64,000 nucleotides of DNA from assembly GCA_020726505.1 (NCBI GenBank), contig JAHLEZ010000016.1, positions 1,860,001 through 1,924,000 on the forward strand. The letters are read 5' to 3'. Position numbers and translations under genes: made by a program. The notes under the pieces are model-generated. The model saw only the letters and a list, made by a program, of their open reading frames with translations. It ran no database searches and was not told where the DNA came from. The stretch comes from Leptodontidium sp. MPI-SDFR-AT-0119. Its lineage: Eukaryota > Ascomycota > Leotiomycetes > Helotiales > Leptodontidiaceae. This document shows positions 21,281 to 30,345 of the stretch, piece by piece (position 1 is the stretch's first letter; every line of letters starts with the position of its first letter).

Positions 21281-24200
21281 CTACCCTTTGGTGCTCTCTT
21301 CTAGCTGTTTGGAGTTCCTTTTTTGTGGGTCTAGGCTTGTTTTTGTAGAGTCTATCGAACTCGATTATCGACGCTCTCGCGTTAATAACGTTAACAAGTG
21401 GTTCCCAAGTAGGGTCGTCGTAGCCTCTCCATTTGATGAGGTATTGGAAGCCTTGACTTCTTGTTCTCTTCGAGTCTTGAATAGCTTCAATAGCCCATAG
21501 TGTTTCTCCACTCTCGTCGATAGTTATCGGCGGTGGTGGTGGGTTCTTCTGGCTTGGGAGCGGGTCGTTTGGTGCTGGCCGTAAAAGGTTGACGTGAAAG
21601 ACATTATGGATTAAGGAGAGCTCGCTAGGGAGGTCGAGTTGGTAGGAGTGGGAGTTTGGGATTGCTGTGACGCGGTACGGGCCGAGGAACTTAGGGTTGA
21701 ACTTATTTATCGGCCCTGTGAGTGCGATATTCCGTGTGCTCAAGAGTACCATATCTCCTACTTTGTAGGCCGGTGCTGGGGATCGGTTGCGGTTTGCGAA
21801 TTGCTCTTGTGAAGCCTGTGCTGATAGCATATTCGTTCGTAGCAGGTCTGTAATTTCCCTCATTTTCTCGACGAAGTCGTTACCCTCTTGGTTACGGGCT
21901 TGCAACGCTTTCGATGCCGTGGTTGGTACTGGGCGTGGTGGGTCAAAGCTCATTCTAGGGTGGAATCCTGCGTTTGCAAAAAATGGTGATAATCCTGTGG
22001 ACTCGCTGACGACGTTCCGTGCTGCAAATTCGGCTAGTGGGAGCCATTCGTCCCAGTCATCTTGGGCGAAATTAACGTACTGGCGTAGGTATTGCTCAAG
22101 GAAGGCGTTAGCTACTTCAGTTTGGCCGTCTGTTTCTTGGTGGTAGGCTGTCGATAGCTTAACGTCGATTCGTAGTCTGTGGCATACAGCTTTCCAGAAC
22201 TCTGATATGAACAGAGAGTCTCGGTCAGATATAATTGAGTTAGGCAAGCCGTGTAATTTCCACACGTCTCGGACGAATAACCTGCCTAGGTCGTACGCTC
22301 CCATTGAGGTGTTGCAGGGTGTAAAGTGTCGGTCTTTTGATAGTCTGTCGACTACAACCATTATAGCGTTAAATCCCCTTGCCGTGGCTTTAATAGGGCC
22401 AATGAAATCGATAGAAAGGTCCTTCCAACGTTGTAGTGGAACAGGGAGTGGTTTCAAGGTTCCTTGGTACCGTAGTCGTGAAGTCTTGTTTCGTGCGCAG
22501 TGGAGGCAGTTACGAGTAAACTGGGAAACGTCGTAGCTTAGTCTCGGCCACCAGTAGGAGCGGGAAATCAGCTCGTAAAGCTTGTTTTTCCCAGGGTGTC
22601 CGGATTCGACGCTATCATGAGCTAGTTGTAAGAGGAACGTCCGTAAATCAACTGTGTCTGTCTGTAGTTCCGATGTTGTGGGCACGTAAATTCTGTCACG
22701 GAAGTATAGCCTTCCATCTGTAATACGACATTCAGATAGTGCTACCTCTTTCGAGTGTGGTGTGCCCATTGACTTCAGCATCTCGTCTCGTATCTTGTGG
22801 AACCAGGCGTCTTGCTGTAGTCCTTTGTCCAACAGTCTTGTGATTTCGTGGTCCGTAGGTTCTGGTTGGCTTGGCTCGAGGATCGAGGGGCATAACATGA
22901 TCTCTTGGTCCCAGGACAGGTTCGCAAAGAGCTCGGACAGCTCTGGTTCAAGCTGTATTTGTTCCTGTAGTTTCGGGTCTAGATTGTGGGGTTTAAGGAG
23001 TGATTTTTGACGTGCTTTCAGGCGGTCGTCGTCCTCGGTTTGGGGAAGGTCTTGAGAGCGTCGAGTAAGTGCGTCGGGCTTGCCGTTCTCTTTACCGGGG
23101 ACTGCTTTGATAATGAAGTCAAATTGAGAGAGGAACTCGCTCCATCTAACTTGGCGTTGTGAGAGTTGTTTGGTGGTCATAAAATACCTCAGATTGGCGT
23201 GATCAGTAATTACTGTAATTGGGTAGGAAGTGCCTTGCAGCTCCGGTCTCCAGCTCTCGAAACAACGGACTATAGCTAGAAGCTCTTTATCGTATATTTC
23301 GTAGTTGCACTCTGCATGGTCGTATTTCTTCGACATAAACGCAACAGGGTGTAGTACTCCTTCGCTATCGTATTGTGAGAGTATCCCTGAGGAGACGTAG
23401 TCGGAAGCATCACATTCCACTACCACTTCTCTTCCAGGATCGAAGTGACGTAGGATTGGTGCTGAAACAAAGCATGATTTCAGGGTGTCAAACGCCTTCT
23501 GACAACTAGTCGACCAGTCGAATTTGGCTGATTTACGAGTAAGTGCGATTAACGGGCGTACAGTGCGTGAAAAGCCTTTGATGAAGCGCCTGTAGAAATT
23601 TGAGAAGCCTAGAAACGCCTGTAACTCTTTGACGTGGCTTGGTGCTTCCCAGCCGACAATAGTATCGACTTTTGAGGGGTCCATCCTTACTCCGGTTGTT
23701 GAGATAATCATGCCTAGGTAGGTGACTTCTGTAGTCTCGAATTCACATTTCCTAACGTCTAGTTGTAAACCTGCCTTCTCGAGGACTTCGAGTACGGATT
23801 TGACGTGCTTTCTGTGGGACTGTAGGTCGTCTGAGTAAATGAGAATGTCGTCAATGTAGGCTGTACAGAAGCGGTCGAGGAAGGGTCGTAAGACTTCGTT
23901 TATTCGGGCTTGGAACGTCGCGGGTGCGTTTGAGAGACCGAACGGCATTACGAGGCTCTCGAAGAGACCGTATCTTGTGTTGAACGCCGTCATCCATTCC
24001 TGGCCCTCCTTTACCCTTATTCGATTAAATGCTGATACGACGTCTAGTTTCGTGAAAAATCTGGCTTTGCTGAGTCGTGAGAGTGTCTCTTGAATTAATG
24101 GCAGTGGGTATCGGTTCTTGATTGTGATTGCGTTAAGGCCACGGTAGTCGACGCAAAATCGAAGTCCTCCTCCTGGTTTTCTAGCAAATAGTACTGGCGA

Positions 24201-25418
24201 GGCGGCTGGGGAGGTACTGGCGCGTATAAACCCCTTTTCGAGGTTCTCTTTTAGGAATTTTCTAAGGACAAGGAGTTCGTCCTCTGACATACTATATAAG
24301 GGTCCGTGTGGCGGTGTAGTGCCGGGTTGGAGTTTGATTTCGTGGTCGCAGTCTCGATGGGGTGGTAGTACGTCAGCTTCTGATTGGTCGAATACCTTAA
24401 GGCGTTCGTGGTAGTGGGAGGGGACCTTAGCCACGGGGTCGACGAAAATCTTAGGTTCGAGTGCTTTTCTGATATCTTCGATTGAAGCACCAGATAGGTA
24501 CATATCTGCTGCCATTTGCTGCCTTTGTATGTTCTTATTTGGCTTATGGTCAGTTCGAAGAGTTGAAGTGTCGTAGTCGCGTTTCCCGAGTTGCTGGTTC
24601 ATCATTTTAACGTCTGTCAGCGCTGAGTCTAGCCGAAGTGGTGCATTGTCGTTTTTGATGATAGAGGAGTTTTCTGTAATTACACCTAGCTCTGCTAGCC
24701 TCTTGTCGACTTCGTAAATCGATAGCGAAAAGATCTCGACGTCGTGCTTTGTAGCTAGCAAGTGGAATGCGGCAGCAGCTAGGCGTCTAGGGGCTGACGT
24801 GTGTGAGCTTGCAAGGGCGCTCGGCGCTGTTTTCGGGGTCGTATTGCCTCTGACGTTTAGCTGGAAGCAGCCGTTTTGTAAGCAGTTCCTGCGGCAGTGT
24901 TCTGACTTGAAAGTTATCGAATTCGCGGCCCAATCCACGTGGGGGTTATGGTCGTCTAGCCAGGGTTTTCCGAGTATGACATCGTACTTTCCTAGTTTAG
25001 TTACGTAGAAGAGCATCTTTTCGACGTGTCCGTTGATTGATTGGTTAAGTTTTACGATATGTGTGATATCGCCAGCCGAGGATGGTCTTCCATCGACTAC
25101 GTTGAGCCTACGTGGGTTGCGTAGTTCGTGAAGGGTGAAATGGTGTTTCTGCGCGAAGGATTCGTCAATGAACCCCCTCCCTGTAGCTCCTGAGTCAAGC
25201 ATTCCTTGTGTCAAAACTGAAGAAGTATCTTCATCCTCGGTTAAAGTACATGGTAATAACAAGTGAGCTTGATTGGAGTCCAGAGAGGAGATCTGTAAAT
25301 CGTTCTTATAGCCGTGTCTCCCGTGGCGACTTGTACAGGAGACTAAGCTTTTCCCGTCGCCCAGGGTGCTGTAGTGCAGTTTGGGGAAGAGTGTTTTGAC
25401 GAAGTGCACCAGTGGCAA
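21267..25418 (-). CDS. pol: Gypsy Pol: protease, RT, RNase H, integrase, chromodomain
   Basis: A 1,383-codon open frame, -1 relative to gag and expressed as a Gag-Pol fusion; its real use begins at the slippery site 25355-25349, not at the first Met. Domains in order: aspartic protease with DSGAT (D near residue 75); reverse transcriptase with [12 protein letters not shown] near 520; RNase H with VVECDASDYVSSG and YDKELLAIV; integrase zinc domain (H...H...C-x2-C, HDSVESGHPGKN to CLHC, near 930-970); integrase catalytic Asp in SIDFIGP (about 1000), Asp in ISDRDSLF (about 1064) and Glu in DGQTEVAN (about 1100); a C-terminal chromodomain near 1310-1365 (YLIKWRGYDDPTWEP), which in chromoviruses guides integration to marked chromatin. 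All catalytic motifs are present, so it is probably active. Confidence 0.95.
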   Translation of the reverse strand: MPLVHFVKTLFPKLHYSTLGDGKSLVSCTSRHGRHGYKNDLQISSLDSNQAHLLLPCTLTEDEDTSSVLTQGMLDSGATGRGFIDESFAQKHHFTLHELRNPRRLNVVDGRPSSAGDITHIVKLNQSINGHVEKMLFYVTKLGKYDVILGKPWLDDHNPHVDWAANSITFKSEHCRRNCLQNGCFQLNVRGNTTPKTAPSALASSHTSAPRRLAAAAFHLLATKHDVEIFSLSIYEVDKRLAELGVITENSSIIKNDNAPLRLDSALTDVKMMNQQLGKRDYDTSTLRTDHKPNKNIQRQQMAADMYLSGASIEDIRKALEPKIFVDPVAKVPSHYHERLKVFDQSEADVLPPHRDCDHEIKLQPGTTPPHGPLYSMSEDELLVLRKFLKENLEKGFIRASTSPAASPVLFARKPGGGLRFCVDYRGLNAITIKNRYPLPLIQETLSRLSKARFFTKLDVVSAFNRIRVKEGQEWMTAFNTRYGLFESLVMPFGLSNAPATFQARINEVLRPFLDRFCTAYIDDILIYSDDLQSHRKHVKSVLEVLEKAGLQLDVRKCEFETTEVTYLGMIISTTGVRMDPSKVDTIVGWEAPSHVKELQAFLGFSNFYRRFIKGFSRTVRPLIALTRKSAKFDWSTSCQKAFDTLKSCFVSAPILRHFDPGREVVVECDASDYVSSGILSQYDSEGVLHPVAFMSKKYDHAECNYEIYDKELLAIVRCFESWRPELQGTSYPITVITDHANLRYFMTTKQLSQRQVRWSEFLSQFDFIIKAVPGKENGKPDALTRRSQDLPQTEDDDRLKARQKSLLKPHNLDPKLQEQIQLEPELSELFANLSWDQEIMLCPSILEPSQPEPTDHEITRLLDKGLQQDAWFHKIRDEMLKSMGTPHSKEVALSECRITDGRLYFRDRIYVPTTSELQTDTVDLRTFLLQLAHDSVESGHPGKNKLYELISRSYWWPRLSYDVSQFTRNCLHCARNKTSRLRYQGTLKPLPVPLQRWKDLSIDFIGPIKATARGFNAIMVVVDRLSKDRHFTPCNTSMGAYDLGRLFVRDVWKLHGLPNSIISDRDSLFISEFWKAVCHRLRIDVKLSTAYHQETDGQTEVANAFLEQYLRQYVNFAQDDWDEWLPLAEFAARNVVSESTGLSPFFANAGFHPRMSFDPPRPVPTTASKALQARNQEGNDFVEKMREITDLLRTNMLSAQASQEQFANRNRSPAPAYKVGDMVLLSTRNIALTGPINKFNPKFLGPYRVTAIPNSHSYQLDLPSELSLIHNVFHVNLLRPAPNDPLPSQKNPPPPPITIDESGETLWAIEAIQDSKRTRSQGFQYLIKWRGYDDPTWEPLVNVINARASIIEFDRLYKNKPRPTKKELQTARREHQRVERRE

Positions 25419-26569
25419 AGCTTATGTTCGGTGCAGTATGTCCTTCTCGCTTCTCGTTCGGCTTCTGTTCTTGGTCTTCGGCCGCTTTCAATGTCTTTCT
25501 TCCCCCAAGTGGTGGGTAAAGTGGCGTTCAGGTCCATAGCGTCGCCGCCGTTGGAGGTTGTAAGAGGTTGAACGGTAAGTATAGGGGGATGTGGTACATG
25601 AGAAGCTGGCTTCTTTCCTTTGAAGTAGTCTGGGTCGGCTTGGCGGACTTCGTAGTCACAACGGCGGACTACCTCGATATAGCTCAAGAGGTCGTGAGGG
25701 ATGTCATTATCTCGTAGGTAAGATATCCGGTTAAGGACATCCGTATGAATTGCGTTTCTCAGATGGTCAATGAGTGCGTTGTCGTCCCACTTTGTAGCTT
25801 TTGCGGTAGCGTGCCAGTCCGGTAGGAACGTAGCCATTGGAGAGTGTCCTTGCTTAAGGGTCATCATTCGTTTCGCTGCGTTAGCTTTGGCGTTAAGATC
25901 TCCGAATGCTGTGGTGAGGATGCTAGCAATGGCCTGGACATTTGGGTGTGAGATTGAGCCGTCTTCGTTGATTCCGTGGGCGATTTGGGCGTAAGCTTTT
26001 GATGTGAGTAGACTAACGACGTAGCCCATTCGTTCTTGTTCAGAGGTCCACCAGTCGTGATTCATTCTAAGCTTCAATTGCAGCTTCAAGAGGAACGCTG
26101 GTAGCTCCTTTGGATCGTTTCCTGAAAACTCTAGGGGGTCTGGGTGGAATGGTGTGCGCAAAGGTTGTGTTTTCTCGGTTGGGGGCCGTAGGCTAAGTGC
26201 GTTAATTGTAGCATCCTTCTCTCTTACTACGCGGGCGTGGGTCTCCGTGAGGTCATAGTTCTGACTTAGTAATTCGCCGTGTCGGGCCTCAGAATCCTTG
26301 GCTTGTTGAGAAAGGGTTGAGAGAGATCTCTTGAGTTGTTCAATTGTTGTTTCTGAGTCGATAAGTGCTTCGGAAAGGGCTTTGATTTCGTAAATAAACT
26401 GAGGCTGGTGTGATGCCCATATCGCTCGGCAGGATTCTTCGCTTTGGATAGCTTGGTTTATGAAGGGAAAGGTGTGTGTGAGGTGCTGGATTACTGCAGG
26501 TGATCTTGATCTAGCTCTTGGGGCTTCGGAGTCTGTAGGTGTATTGATTTGGGGAGTGCTAGAGGCCAT
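25343..26569 (-). CDS. gag: Gypsy Gag protein
   Basis: A 408-residue Gag for the virus-like particle. It starts MASSTPQIN at 26569, about 145 bases inside the 5' LTR. A basic, coiled-coil-prone N terminus is followed by a capsid-like region (FHPDPLEFSGNDPKELPAF, near residue 150, typical of retrotransposon Gag) and one zinc knuckle near the C terminus with the spacing CHWC-x4-H-x4-C, which would bind element RNA. The last 76 bases overlap pol. The stop is at 25343-25345, four bases beyond a GGGAAAA heptamer, where ribosomes are expected to slip. Nothing appears damaged. Confidence 0.92.
   Translation of the reverse strand: MASSTPQINTPTDSEAPRARSRSPAVIQHLTHTFPFINQAIQSEESCRAIWASHQPQFIYEIKALSEALIDSETTIEQLKRSLSTLSQQAKDSEARHGELLSQNYDLTETHARVVREKDATINALSLRPPTEKTQPLRTPFHPDPLEFSGNDPKELPAFLLKLQLKLRMNHDWWTSEQERMGYVVSLLTSKAYAQIAHGINEDGSISHPNVQAIASILTTAFGDLNAKANAAKRMMTLKQGHSPMATFLPDWHATAKATKWDDNALIDHLRNAIHTDVLNRISYLRDNDIPHDLLSYIEVVRRCDYEVRQADPDYFKGKKPASHVPHPPILTVQPLTTSNGGDAMDLNATLPTTWGKKDIESGRRPRTEAEREARRTYCTEHKLCHWCTSSKHSSPNCTTAPWATGKA
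25349..25355 (-). promoter_or_regulatory. Putative -1 ribosomal frameshift site GGGAAAA
   Basis: On the coding strand, gag reads ACG GGA AAA GCT TAG, giving the canonical X XXY YYZ heptamer G GGA AAA in the gag frame, two codons before the gag stop. Slipping by -1 there enters the open pol frame. It lies within the 76-base gag-pol overlap. No downstream pseudoknot was resolved by eye. Confidence 0.7.
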
Positions 26570-26704
26570 GATGGTAGAGTTGATCGGGACGGAGTGTTCA
26601 AGTTGTATCGAGGGGTAGGCGGGGTTTATTGGTTGTGGAAGTGGATTTTGTTGGTGTAAGGATCGTGATCGATGTCGGGGACTAATAGATCATAATCGTC
26701 TCTA

Positions 26705-26714
26705 TGGTAATCAA
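26705..26714 (-). other. Putative self-priming primer-binding site
   Basis: Directly after the 5' LTR the coding strand reads TTGATTACCA, not the TGG expected for a tRNA-primed element. It can pair at 9 of 10 positions with TTGTAATCAA inside the LTR. Elements of the Tf1/sushi clade prime with their own transcript 5' end in this way, so I infer self-priming. Confidence 0.5.
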
Positions 26715-26900
26715 TGTCACGGAACGAGTGCAAGTACGTGGACAATTGCGACTTGGTTGAATTGATTGATTACAAGGAGAGAAGATATTCTTAAGGAAAT
26801 CTGTCTTTTATGTTCGTTTACGAGTTAGCTCGTGCGGCTGATACAAAGTTGTGAATAGCTTCATAAAAGTATGAAAGTCACCTGATTCGAGCCCTTGACA
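26715..26900 (-). repeat. 5' LTR of the intact gypsy element
   Basis: Identical partner of the repeat at 21071. It should contain the promoter for gag-pol. On the coding strand it includes TTGTAATCAA, which pairs with the sequence directly downstream of the LTR and suggests self-priming. The target duplication ATGAG follows at 26901. Confidence 0.95.
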
Positions 26901-26905
26901 ATGAG

Positions 26906-27755
26906 AGAGAATCAGCCTGGGTGACTACAATGAGCAAGTCAATGCCAAAGCAGTGGTATATGGACTCTGCCTGCACTCGTCACATGACCCCTAATCGATC
27001 AATATTCAAGACCTTCGACCCTACTGTCGTCAGGCCGATCGAACTTGCAGACGGCACTGAAATCAGGAGTGCTGGAATGGGCATCATTCACGCCACTCTA
27101 TTGAAATCGGCCAATGGAGAGAAACTCAGACTGAAGAACGTTCTTTACGTTCCTGACTTATCATCCAACCTCATTTCTGTCAGCCAACTCGAATTGTTAG
27201 GGATTGAGACTCACTTCAAGTTGGGCGGTAAACTCGATATTCTACGAGGTGGTGAGAGAATTGGAATGGGAATGCGCACGGGCAAGAGCTACCCACTTGA
27301 GGAAGTCTACCCAAGTGCTGAACGAGTGTTTAAGATTAGGGAGAAGCCTGTGGCAACCCCAAATGAGAAACAACTCTCAGATCTTGATTACAAAGAACTC
27401 ATCCATCGCCGATTAGGTCATATAGGCCGAACGCGTCTCACTACACTCCACTCCCACGTCGATGGCCTTAGGCCAATTAACTTAGCTCTTCCACATAATC
27501 ACCACTGTGGAACATGCCCAAGAACACGTCTAGTACGTGTAATCAACAGAAAGTCTCCTGAGAAAGCTACTCGCAAGCTCGGTAGAGTTCACATGGATTT
27601 TTGGGGACTATATTATCTTGAGTCTCTAGGAGGATTTCGCTACATGCTTATATTGACCGATGAGGCCACTGGCAAAAGCTGGGTGTTTCTTTGCAAGACA
27701 AGGGACGAGGTTTATAACAAAATCAAGTAATAGAAAGTATATATCATTGTGATGA
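26906..27755 (+). pseudogene. Ty1/copia protease-integrase fragment, right of the gypsy insertion
   Basis: Reading continues from the gag side directly across the ATGAG target (VDYE then RESAWVTT). The frame includes the aspartic protease motif YMDSACTRHMT (Ala where Gly is usual), the LKNVLYVPDLSSNLISV segment, a GAG-pre-integrase region (HRRLGHIG, H and C zinc ligands, CGTCPRTRL) and the first integrase Asp in HMDFWG. It ends at IK then two stops at 27728-27733, with weak copia-like reading to about 27755, where OrsD/helicase-family sequence resumes. Reverse transcriptase, RNase H and LTRs are missing, so the copy was already partial. Confidence 0.8.
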
Positions 27756-29060
27756 GACTATATAGCACACCGGCCGAACGCTTCTTTGTTAGCTCCGAAG
27801 TACTAACCCTCAGATGTGCTACCCTAAGCCATTCACCTTAGTGGCGCTGAAGTCGAGCAAGAAGAAGTATCGCTAACTCTTAAAGCGTTTCTTTGCCTTT
27901 ACCTTCCGTGCTCACCAAATGCTTATAAACGTACGTCGCCACCTCACCGGCATCCGATTTAAAAAGGAACAGTTACGCCAGATGCGAGCGATCTAGGAGC
28001 ATAAGGCATAAAGTGATATTGATCTTACTTAGGGTAGATGGCCTGGATCACGAGATGGAGGTGAGAATACTTAGGGTGGTACAGAAGACGGAGGAGAGGG
28101 TAAAGAGGAGGAAATTAGTGAGGAAGATGAGGAAGAGGCTGATGGAGATGAGGAGGATAATGAAGATGAGGAGGATGATGAAGATGAGGAGGATGATGAA
28201 GATGATAAAAAAATGGAGGACCGTGTTGATGGAGAACGGGAAGGTGATAATGATAACGATGGAAGCGTTGGACACAGAAGCAAAGATGAGTACCAAAAAG
28301 ACAGCCGGTTTAATAACGTCGGCTTTGCTATAAATAAGCTCCTAAAACTAGTCTTTCAGCTAAGCATCACGTTTAGTACTAAGGAGTTTGTTAACAGCCA
28401 GTCGAGCTTTAGTTTATTAGTTTACTTTAGTGGCATTCTTGGCTTCTCATTAGACGCTTAAGGCTTCCTACCCGCTAAAAAATACACCCCGCACCTCTTT
28501 GTCCTTATTTACATCTAACGGCTACTATTCCTAGAATACGCTTTATCACTCCGCCCTTATCCTTATCTTGGTATCACTCGATGTTCGCATTTCTAGTAAT
28601 ATTAGTATTTCGGCGTTATACGGCAGAGGTATATGATTACCGGTTCCTTATCTCCTTTAGAGAAGTTCTAAAGCCTTCGTGACTTCGACCAGGTAATAAC
28701 ACGTATAGACTCACCGTCCTTTTTACTGCGTTAAAGCGACGACGGCGAGACCGTGTTATACGGAGATAATTTTAGTCTAATTATAAAGAGCTTTCGTAGG
28801 CTGGCTAAACACTTCTTTGTAAAGGCTGAAGATTTGTGCGACGACTTAATATTTAGCTTAAACCCGGTGATCGATTTAGCAAAGGTCAAGGATAACTTAA
28901 TTAATACTTAATATGACTTTTCTTTCGTTCAGTATCTAGGTAATAAACTCACCGACACGTATCTTGACCTCTCGGCGAAGGCTTGTACCACTCGTCGCAA
29001 TAGACTCTTTCGTGAAAATCGATGGAACTGGAAGGCTATTTTTATTTATCGTAAGAATAT
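27756..29060 (+). pseudogene. OrsD/helicase-family gene, 3' continuation, decayed
   Basis: With stops tolerated, the plus strand reads RRHLTGIRFKKEQLRQMRAI, then an acidic tract (28100-28300), SSFSLLVYFSGILGFSLDA, a KYTPHLFVLIYI.RLLFLEYAL-type segment, FRRLAKHFFVKAEDLCDDL, DLAKVKDNLI, LTDTYLDLSAKACTTRR and NRWNWKAIFIYRK. I recognise this series from long fungal proteins that also carry the N-terminal OrsD fingers seen at 19164-20262. The two segments are therefore halves of one gene interrupted by copia plus gypsy. CAA/CAG-to-TAA/TAG changes indicate RIP. It ends at about 29060, where hAT sequence begins, so any helicase domain is absent. Confidence 0.65.
28095..28225 (+). repeat. GAGGAT/GAAGAT acidic-codon low-complexity tract
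   Basis: Imperfect repeats of GATGAGGAGGATGATGAAGAT encode an Asp/Glu-rich linker in the OrsD/helicase-family frame. A shorter, diverged acidic tract occurs at the equivalent place in the second copy (57340-57440). The overlapping serine-rich and methionine-rich frames here are shadows. Confidence 0.6.
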
Positions 29061-30170
29061 TCGGGATAAGTTTAATGTAAGTAATTTCTTTTAATTATAT
29101 TATTTGTTATAATTTATACTAATATTATTAGGATATACTTTTCACCGACGCTATTAATAAAGGAATAGCTAAACTCCGGAAATACTTTCCTAAACAAGGA
29201 ATATCATAGCATAATAAAGCTTTATATCTAGCTTTAATTCTTGATCTAAGAATAAAAAGAGACGGATTAAAGTTTATAGGACTATCACGTGGGCAAAGTA
29301 CTAATATATATAATCGCTTATATTCAGAATTTCAAGTGTAAGTTATTATTTTACCTTTTTATACTTAATAAAACTAACTTAATTTATTAGTTACAAAGTC
29401 GACTATATTGCTACTCAATTACTTATTAACGAAGCTCAAGGTTTAACTTTAAATAATAATATTATCGACGACGATTTAGATATATATCTTAAATAAGAAG
29501 AAGAAGATTTAGACGAATTAAGTCGATATTTAGAAGAGAAAAGAGCCTCTCGACAAGTAAGTTCTCTTATTCTCTTATTTTTTTAAAGAATATTTACTAA
29601 TATTATTTATTTAGATAAAACCTTTATCTTATTAGTTAATTAATAAAGATAAATACCCTGTATTATCTTTGTTAGCGAGATCCTATTTACAAATTCCAGC
29701 AACCTCGGCTTCTTCGAAACGATTTTTTAATCAAGGAGCTAGAATTATAAATAAGGATCGAAATAGACTTAATAAAGATACTTTTGAGTATATAATTAGT
29801 CTTAAAAGTTGGGGGTTATTTAAAGAAAATTCGGATATTCAAGTTAATAATAATGAGGCAGTGGAGAATTATTTTGAAATTAATTAAGTAATATAACTAG
29901 TTTTATTAGTTTTAAGTTATTATATAAATATATACATTGTTTCTTTATATAAGTTATTAAATAATAATTTTATGATTATTAAAAGTAAGGTAATTTATTT
30001 CCGCTTTAAAATACTAACTTAGGGTTATGTATAATCAAAGATTAATTATGATTAATCATAATTATTAATCAAATAAAATCATAATCAAGGTAAAAATCTA
30101 TTAATAAAATCAAATCAAATCATGATTAATTGATTATTAATTGATTAATATGATTTTTTTTTGTTACGCT
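29061..30170 (+). pseudogene. hAT transposase remnant, 3' end
   Basis: The sequence encodes the C-terminal part of a hAT-superfamily transposase. After a possible intron (GTAAGT from about 29089) it reads KLRKYFPKQGIS and ALILDLRIKRDGLKF, then, past further likely introns, YIATQLLINEAQGL and an acidic segment, and finally the dimerisation domain with LLARSYLQIPATSASS.RFF and GARIINKDRNRL (29669-29887). Few stops are present, so decay is light, but the N-terminal zinc finger and first catalytic residues are absent. The element may end near 30155-30170 (GTTACGCTAG). It lies against the truncated OrsD/helicase-family gene and probably inserted into it. Confidence 0.75.
30025..30152. repeat. GATTAAT-rich subterminal repeat array
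   Basis: About 125 bases are built from interspersed direct and inverted copies of GATTAAT, TTAATCA and AATCAAAT. They lie between the hAT dimerisation domain and its probable end. hAT elements commonly carry short subterminal repeats that bind transposase, which fits this position. Confidence 0.5.
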
Positions 30171-30345
30171 AGTCCCACCCACATTACTCCAAATCCAACA
30201 AACATCTTGCGTACTATGATATGTAAAAGGTTGCTGTCTCTCTGTTCTCAATGTCCAAAGTATATTTCTGAATATTCCTTGTCTCTCAAATGCTAAAAAA
30301 TTCGAAGGAAAACTAGTACTAAGAAAGAGATATCCATCTATACGC

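Larger units (their letters stand above)
21071..26900 (-). mobile_element. Intact young Ty3/gypsy chromovirus
   Basis: A 5,830-base element with 186-base LTRs (21071-21256 and 26715-26900) that look identical base for base. A perfect ATGAG target duplication flanks it (21066-21070 and 26901-26905). It lies on the minus strand and carries an open gag and an open pol ending in a chromodomain, joined by a -1 frameshift overlap. There are no premature stops and no AT bias, so it has escaped RIP. By the usual LTR-divergence argument, insertion is very recent. It disrupted copia sequence that reads continuously across the duplicated target. Confidence 0.95.

Noticed and set aside
28048..28333. Three overlapping frames on two strands in the acidic tract
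   Set aside because: Low-complexity GAGGATGAA repeats keep several frames open by chance; only the Asp/Glu-rich frame fits the OrsD/helicase-family homology.
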